Of a DNA stretch of 5,645 bases, positions 5,221 to 5,645 are shown piece by piece (within the stretch, counting starts at the first letter, position 1; the number at the start of each line of letters is the position of its first letter). The notes under the pieces were generated by a model. The model was not told the origin of the DNA. It did not search any database and saw nothing but the letters and a program-made list of their open reading frames with translations. The stretch spans positions 1 to 5,645 of the forward strand of contig JAJZPJ010000171.1 of assembly GCA_021811225.1 (NCBI GenBank), given 5' to 3'. This DNA is from Pseudomonadota bacterium (GTDB lineage: Bacteria; Pseudomonadota; Gammaproteobacteria; Burkholderiales; Rhodocyclaceae). The translations under genes and the position numbers were made by a program.

Positions 5221-5645
5221 ATGAGCACGCGCGAAGGCAACCTCGAGGCACCGACCCGCCATCCGATACCCTGGCGGAGCGACGAGTATTACGACGAGGC
5301 CGCCTGCTCGCAGGAGCTGGAACGCATCTTCGGCATCTGCCACGGCTGCCGCCGCTGCGTCTCGCTGTGCAACGCCTTCCCGACGCTGTTCGATCTGGTG
5401 GACGCGACCGAGAGCGGCGAGATCGACGGCGTCGCCCACCGGGATTTCCACAAGGTCGTGGATCAGTGCTATCTGTGCGACCTGTGCTACATGACCAAGT
5501 GTCCCTACGTGCCGCCGCACCCGTGGAATCTCGATTTCCCGCACACCATGCTGCGCGCCAAGGCGATCAAGTTCAAGAACGGCGAGGTGCGCCTGCGCGA
5601 CCGGCTGCTCTCCTCGACCGACGCGGTGGGCAGGCTGGCGACCAT
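5221..5645 (+). CDS. Two-cluster 4Fe-4S protein, GlpC/heterodisulfide-reductase related (3' truncated)
   Basis: The first 141 codons of a gene that runs off the right edge without a stop. Two cysteine motifs of the 4Fe-4S type are visible: C40-x2-C43-x2-C46-x3-C50 (ICHGCRRCVSLC) and C83-x2-C86-x2-C89-x4-C94-P (CYLCDLCYMTKCP). Spacing between them is like the N-terminal ferredoxin part of GlpC/HdrD-type proteins, which usually continue into two cysteine-rich CCG domains; those would be outside the window. A further cysteine, Cys29, lies in the N-terminal extension. There is no signal peptide or membrane segment in the visible part, so a soluble electron carrier or oxidoreductase subunit is likely. 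It is probably co-transcribed with the rubrerythrin gene, 66 bp upstream. From memory, similar Fe-S proteins follow rubrerythrin in other proteobacteria, often with a DUF3501 gene after them; that gene cannot be seen here. A role as electron donor to rubrerythrin is inference. Confidence 0.85.
   Translation, partial: MSTREGNLEAPTRHPIPWRSDEYYDEAACSQELERIFGICHGCRRCVSLCNAFPTLFDLVDATESGEIDGVAHRDFHKVVDQCYLCDLCYMTKCPYVPPHPWNLDFPHTMLRAKAIKFKNGEVRLRDRLLSSTDAVGRLAT

Noticed and set aside
4384..5544. A 386-codon minus-strand frame across the rubrerythrin and Fe-S genes
   Set aside because: It opposes two well-supported genes and runs through the divergent promoter region and into the peroxiredoxin gene in the wrong frame.
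1..5645. tRNA, rRNA, CRISPR, insertion sequence or attachment site
   Set aside because: No cloverleaf, spaced direct repeats, transposase motif or terminal inverted repeats were seen; nearly all the sequence is explained by the five genes and their short gaps.

Overview
The window is GC-rich DNA with strongly G/C-ending codons from a proteobacterium. The DnaE sequence (an 'ATHPVQF' stretch in the PHP region, 'HLRLHSEYSISDG' at the N-terminus) and an AhpC-type peroxiredoxin ending 'VCPAGWKKGKPGMDAS' look most like Betaproteobacteria. A Rhodocyclales-like member is my guess from the rubrerythrin/Fe-S gene pair and was not tested.

Layout from left to right: (1) the 3' end of a pirin/YhaK-type bicupin gene (+), entering from outside; (2) a 54-bp gap with a -10-like TAAAAT almost touching the start of the next gene; (3) a complete dnaE (+), the replicative DNA polymerase III alpha subunit, with all catalytic aspartates; (4) a 144-bp convergent gap with an 8-bp hairpin; (5) a complete typical 2-Cys peroxiredoxin gene on the minus strand; (6) a 188-bp divergent promoter region; (7) a complete short rubrerythrin (+) without a rubredoxin domain; (8) a 66-bp gap with alternative hairpins; (9) the start of a GlpC/heterodisulfide-reductase-like protein with two 4Fe-4S motifs, running off the right edge.

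The left half is housekeeping. The right half reads as a peroxide-defence locus: a thiol peroxidase and a diiron peroxidase are transcribed divergently from one intergenic region. That region carries a sequence matching 14 of the 16 defined bases of the tetrameric OxyR site (ATAG-N7-CTAT-N7-ATTG-N7-CAAT), next to a -10 element for the peroxiredoxin gene. Because the rubrerythrin has no rubredoxin domain and no cysteine, the following Fe-S protein is a reasonable candidate for its electron supply. That link is inference. The small divergent OxyR-like peroxidase/rubrerythrin/Fe-S module is the most interesting part of the window; no wholly unknown system could be supported.
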